The position numbers were made by a program, and so were the translations under genes. Below, piece after piece: positions 14,810-17,283 of a stretch of 17,283 nucleotides of DNA; within the stretch, counting starts at the first letter, position 1, and every line of letters begins with the position of its first letter. The stretch spans positions 1-17,283 of the forward strand of contig SLJA01000189.1 in the NCBI GenBank assembly GCA_007135355.1, in the 5' to 3' direction. The notes beneath the pieces are model-generated. The model was given only the letters and a program-made list of their open reading frames with translations. It did no database searches and was not told the origin of the DNA. This DNA is from Wenzhouxiangella sp. GTDB taxonomy: Bacteria; Pseudomonadota; Gammaproteobacteria; Xanthomonadales; Wenzhouxiangellaceae.

Positions 14810-14827
14810 CACTACCTGGAAATCCGC

Positions 14828-16375
14828 ATGTCGACAATTCGCACATTGGCTTCATTGATTACCGCCAGTCTCCCAGCCGCAGCAAGCGCCGAACAAACCG
14901 CGGTTGGACTTGACGAGCGCATCGAGACGCTGCTTGCACCCCTGACCGGCTGGGTCGAGCGGATCATCCTGTTCCCGACCCCGATCCCCGGCAGTGACGC
15001 GCAGATGGCCTTCGTGGTGCTGTGGCTGATCATTGCCGCCTTCGTCTTTACGTTCTACTTTCGCTTCATCAATCTGCGCGGCCTGGCCCACGGCTTCCGC
15101 CTGATTCGCGGCGATTACAACGACCCCAGGGCCGCCGGCGAAGTCACCCACTTCCAGGCCCTGGCCACCGCCCTGTCCGGCACGGTCGGCCTGGGCAATA
15201 TCGCCGGCGTGGCCATTGCCGTCTCTGTGGGCGGGCCCGGGGCGGTGGTGTGGATGATGCTGGCGGGTTTCTTAGGGATGTCGTCGAAGTTCGTCGAGTG
15301 CACCCTGGGCGTGAAGTACCGCTCGATCAATCCGGATGGCAGCGTTTCCGGCGGGCCGATGTGGTATCTGTCGCGCGGACTGGCCGAGCGCGGCCCGGCC
15401 CTGGCCACGCTGGGCAAGGTCTGCGCCGTGGTCTTTGCCATTTTCTGCGTCGGCGGCTCTTTCGGCGGCGCCAACATGTTCCAGTCCAACCAGAGCTTTC
15501 AGCAAATCGTCGGTGTCACCGGCGGCTCTGAGTCCTGGTTTGCCGACAAGGGCTGGCTGTTCGGGCTGATCATGGCGTTTTTCGTTGCCCTGGTCATTAT
15601 CGGCGGCATCCGCTCCATCGCCCGGGTCACCTCGAAGATCGTGCCGCTGATGGGCGCGATCTACATCACCGCCGGGCTGGTCATCATCGGCGTCCACATC
15701 GACCAGGTGCCGGCTGCCTTTGCGCTGATGTTCTCTTCGGCCTTCGGGGTCAGCTCGGTGGCCGGTGGCATGCTCGGCGTGCTGGCTATCGGCTTTCAGC
15801 GCGCGGCGTTTTCATCCGAGGCCGGCATCGGCTCGGCGGCGATTGCCCACTCGGCGGTGCAGACCAACGAGCCGGTCAGCGAGGGCGTGGTGGCGCTGTA
15901 TGAGCCCTTTGTCGACACCATCATCGTGTGCACCATCACCGCGCTGGTGATCATCATTTCCGGGGTCTATATCGACGGCGGCGGCATGAGCGGCGTCGAG
16001 CTGACCTCCGAGGCCTTCGAAAGCGCGATCAGCTGGTTTCCCTATGTGCTGGCGGTGGCGGTGATCCTGTTCGCCTATTCGACCATGCTGGCCTGGTCCT
16101 ACTACGGCTTGAAATCCTGGACCTACCTGTTCGGCGAGACGCGCGGTGCCGAATACACCTACAAGACTCTGTTTTTGCTGTTCGTGGTGGCCGGGGCCAG
16201 CATGCAGCTGGGCGCGGTGATCGGTTTCTCCGACGCCATGATCCTGGCCATGGCCTTTCCCAACCTGCTCGGCATCTACTTCCTGCTGCCGACGGTGCGG
16301 CGCGAGCTGGACCGCTACTGGGCCAAAGTACAGGCCGGCACGCTGCAGACCTGGCGCGAAAACATGCGGCGTTAG
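14828..16375 (+). CDS. Sodium:amino-acid (alanine/glycine) symporter, AGCS family
   Basis: AGCS carriers import small neutral amino acids such as alanine or glycine with sodium across the inner membrane. The 515-residue protein has the family's hallmark segments: GEVTHFQALATALSGTVGLGNIAGVA (residues 104-129; quoted in parts as GEVTHFQALA and GTVGLGNIAGVA), PGAVVWMM (137-144), SGGPMWYL, and AAFSSEAGIGSAAIAHSA in the middle. About ten to eleven hydrophobic helices are visible. The N-terminus has a signal-like hydrophobic stretch ending ASA at residue 21, making the protein somewhat longer than many family members. GGAAA about seven bases before the ATG supports the start. The exact substrate cannot be told. 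Confidence 0.93.
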   Translation: MSTIRTLASLITASLPAAASAEQTAVGLDERIETLLAPLTGWVERIILFPTPIPGSDAQMAFVVLWLIIAAFVFTFYFRFINLRGLAHGFRLIRGDYNDPRAAGEVTHFQALATALSGTVGLGNIAGVAIAVSVGGPGAVVWMMLAGFLGMSSKFVECTLGVKYRSINPDGSVSGGPMWYLSRGLAERGPALATLGKVCAVVFAIFCVGGSFGGANMFQSNQSFQQIVGVTGGSESWFADKGWLFGLIMAFFVALVIIGGIRSIARVTSKIVPLMGAIYITAGLVIIGVHIDQVPAAFALMFSSAFGVSSVAGGMLGVLAIGFQRAAFSSEAGIGSAAIAHSAVQTNEPVSEGVVALYEPFVDTIIVCTITALVIIISGVYIDGGGMSGVELTSEAFESAISWFPYVLAVAVILFAYSTMLAWSYYGLKSWTYLFGETRGAEYTYKTLFLLFVVAGASMQLGAVIGFSDAMILAMAFPNLLGIYFLLPTVRRELDRYWAKVQAGTLQTWRENMRR

Positions 16376-16404
16376 CGGCACTGAATGCTCGATCCTACTC
16401 AAGT

Positions 16405-16693
16405 CAGCGATTGGTCGGCGGGCCTTGTCCTTCAGGCCCTCAGGTGCAGCCGAAGCGCAGGCGAGAACGCAGGAGCGGTTTGGCCGCAGGCCAAGAAGCC
16501 CCGGAGTGGAGCCGTCGCGCGTGCGCAGGGCCAGGCGGATCAAGGTCCGCCGCATGTCTGAGCGCAGCGCCTGAAGGGCGCGGAGCGAGTTCGGCGGACC
16601 CCGCCTGGACCGAGCACTGCAGGGGGATCGACCGCCTGAAAGGCGGACGACAAACCGTAGGCCTGAAGCACAAGGCCCGGCGCCCAATAGCGG
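16405..16693. repeat. Structured non-coding element with 34-bp terminal inverted repeats
   Basis: The ends, 16405-16438 and 16660-16693, are inverted copies matching at 29 of 34 positions. Each end contains its own small hairpin: GGGCCT/AGGCCC at 16420-16425 and 16434-16439, and GGCCT/AGGCC at 16660-16664 and 16673-16677. Inside are further nested perfect pairs: CGGTTTG 16476-16482 with CAAACCG 16651-16657, CCAGGCGG 16531-16538 with CCGCCTGG 16601-16608, and GGTCCGCCG 16544-16552 with CGGCGGACC 16592-16600. Local hairpins are TTGGCC/GGCCAA (16480-16494), GCGCC-TGAAG-GGCGC (16567-16581) and CCGCC-TGAAA-GGCGG (16632-16646). No target duplication is evident. It may be a MITE-like dispersed repeat or a structured RNA in the symporter's 3' region. 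Open frames through it look like GC-rich noise. Confidence 0.7.
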
Positions 16694-16715
16694 GCATTTT
16701 CGCAGAATCAGGAAA

Positions 16716-16746
16716 GCAAAACGCCGGGTCTGACCCGGCGTTTTGC
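16716..16746. terminator. Bidirectional intrinsic terminator
   Basis: GCAAAACGCCGGGT (16716-16729) and ACCCGGCGTTTTGC (16733-16746) form a perfect 14-bp stem with a 3-nt loop. A GC-rich core is followed by TTTT on the plus strand and, by symmetry, on the minus strand. It can end transcription of rpmBG coming from the right and of the symporter transcript coming from the left. Confidence 0.9.
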
Positions 16747-16774
16747 GTTGCAGAGCGCGAAGCCCAAGCGGTAC

Positions 16775-16942
16775 TTACTTGATCTTGGCTTCCTTGTACG
16801 CCACGTGCTTGCGCACGACCGGGTCGTACTTCTTGAACTCCAGCTTGTGCGGCGTGTTTTTCTTGTTCTTGTTGGTGGTGTAGAAGTGCCCCGTACCCGC
16901 CGAGGACACCAGCCTGATCTTGTCGCGTGATCCGCCTGCCAT
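16775..16942 (-). CDS. rpmG: Ribosomal protein L33
   Basis: This 55-residue ribosomal protein of the large subunit begins MAGGSRDKIRLVSSAGTGHF, continues with YTTNKNKKNTPHKLEFKKYD and ends PVVRKHVAYKEAKIK. Length and sequence match the zinc-independent form of L33: the two CxxC pairs of the zinc-binding form are absent. AAGGAG about seven bases before the ATG is a strong Shine-Dalgarno sequence. It follows rpmB by 12 bp and ends 28 bp before the bidirectional terminator. Confidence 0.97.
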   Translation of the reverse strand: MAGGSRDKIRLVSSAGTGHFYTTNKNKKNTPHKLEFKKYDPVVRKHVAYKEAKIK

Positions 16943-16954
16943 GATGAACTCCTT

Positions 16955-17191
16955 TTACACTCGTTCGCCGCGTGCGCGCATGTCGGCGAGCACCTGGTCG
17001 ATACCGTTCTTGTCGATTACGCGCAGTCCCTTGGTGGACACGCGCAGCTTCACCCAGCGATTCTCGCTCTCCACCCAGAAACGGTGGCTGTGCAGATTCG
17101 GCAGCGAACGCTTCTTGGTCTTGTTGTTCGCGTGGGAGACATTGTTACCGACCAGCGGGCGCTTGCCGGTCACCTGACACACTCGGGACAT
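16955..17191 (-). CDS. rpmB: Ribosomal protein L28
   Basis: This 78-residue large-subunit ribosomal protein begins MSRVCQVTGKRPLVGNNVSH and has the family segments NNKTKKRSLPNLHSHRFWVE and VSTKGLRVIDKNGID. The single cysteine at residue 5 (SRVCQVTGK) means the full zinc-binding cysteine set is absent, as in the E. coli-type protein. It is the first gene of the usual rpmB-rpmG pair, with its promoter just upstream at the right edge of the window. Confidence 0.97.
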   Translation of the reverse strand: MSRVCQVTGKRPLVGNNVSHANNKTKKRSLPNLHSHRFWVESENRWVKLRVSTKGLRVIDKNGIDQVLADMRARGERV

Positions 17192-17229
17192 GACGCTTCA
17201 AATCCTGGCAAATAGAAAACTAGCCCGCC

Positions 17230-17258
17230 TTTATACCCGATCGCGAGATTCAAATCAA
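17230..17258 (-). promoter_or_regulatory. Sigma-70-like promoter of rpmB-rpmG
   Basis: Reading on the minus strand, TTGATT (17258-17253) and TATAAA (17235-17230) are separated by exactly 17 bp. The hexamers match 4 of 6 and 5 of 6 consensus bases. The expected transcript start leaves a leader of roughly 30 nt before the L28 ATG. This is the best promoter match in the window. The remaining 25 bases to the right edge hold nothing I can name. Confidence 0.75.
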
Positions 17259-17283
17259 GCAGTTTTTGCCGGCGCATGGGCCG

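Noticed and set aside
15812..16782. Long open frames on both strands running from the symporter through the structured element
   Set aside because: They are shadows of the symporter continuing into a GC-rich palindromic region. The peptides share GLK-x-KARRPIA only because the terminal inverted repeats are read on opposite strands.

Overview
The window is a GC-rich bacterial chromosome segment, almost entirely housekeeping genes. It most likely comes from a gammaproteobacterium near the Xanthomonadales or Wenzhouxiangella group. Three things point there: the order pilU-pilT-yggS-proC-yggT, familiar from Pseudomonas; the chain aroK-aroB-hemE; and an exosortase of the H type (IPTLxxWG-CTERM sorting). 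The lineage is inferred from gene order and protein character, not from a database search. Many neighbouring genes overlap by ATGA or TGATG, so operons are tight. I found no tRNA, rRNA, CRISPR array or transposase.

Layout, left to right. (1) Minus strand, 1-2061: aroK, aroB and the first 155 codons of hemE, joined by two 4-nt ATGA overlaps; hemE runs off the left edge. (2) Plus strand, 2185-5092: a five-gene run of xrtH, an NAD-dependent epimerase, pdxH, a TerB-like protein and a small secreted protein. (3) Minus strand, 5135-7706: yggS, proC, yggT and a DUF4426-like exported protein. This run converges on region 2 at a nested hairpin holding both stop codons. (4) Plus strand, 7903-12481: pilT, pilU, an OmpR-type response regulator, its histidine kinase and a membrane zinc-ribbon protein. 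(5) Minus strand, 12494-14086: an uncharacterised exported pair, a beta-barrel-like protein resembling the C-terminal end of TonB-dependent receptors and a small secreted protein. (6) Plus strand, 14331-16375: a UspA-type stress protein and an AGCS sodium:amino-acid symporter, with a 13-bp hairpin between them. (7) 16405-16693: a non-coding, highly structured element with 34-bp imperfect terminal inverted repeats. (8) 16716-16746: a textbook bidirectional terminator. (9) Minus strand, 16775-17191: rpmB and rpmG for ribosomal proteins L28 and L33, read from a good sigma-70-like promoter at the right edge.

Functional themes are shikimate and haem synthesis (aroK, aroB, hemE), pyridoxal-phosphate supply and handling (pdxH, yggS), proline synthesis (proC), surface protein sorting (xrtH), and type IV pilus retraction (pilT, pilU) beside a two-component system. 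The item most likely to be undescribed is the structured element downstream of the symporter. Next are the exported barrel pair and the unexplained palindromes around the usp gene. I see no new defence or mobile system here.
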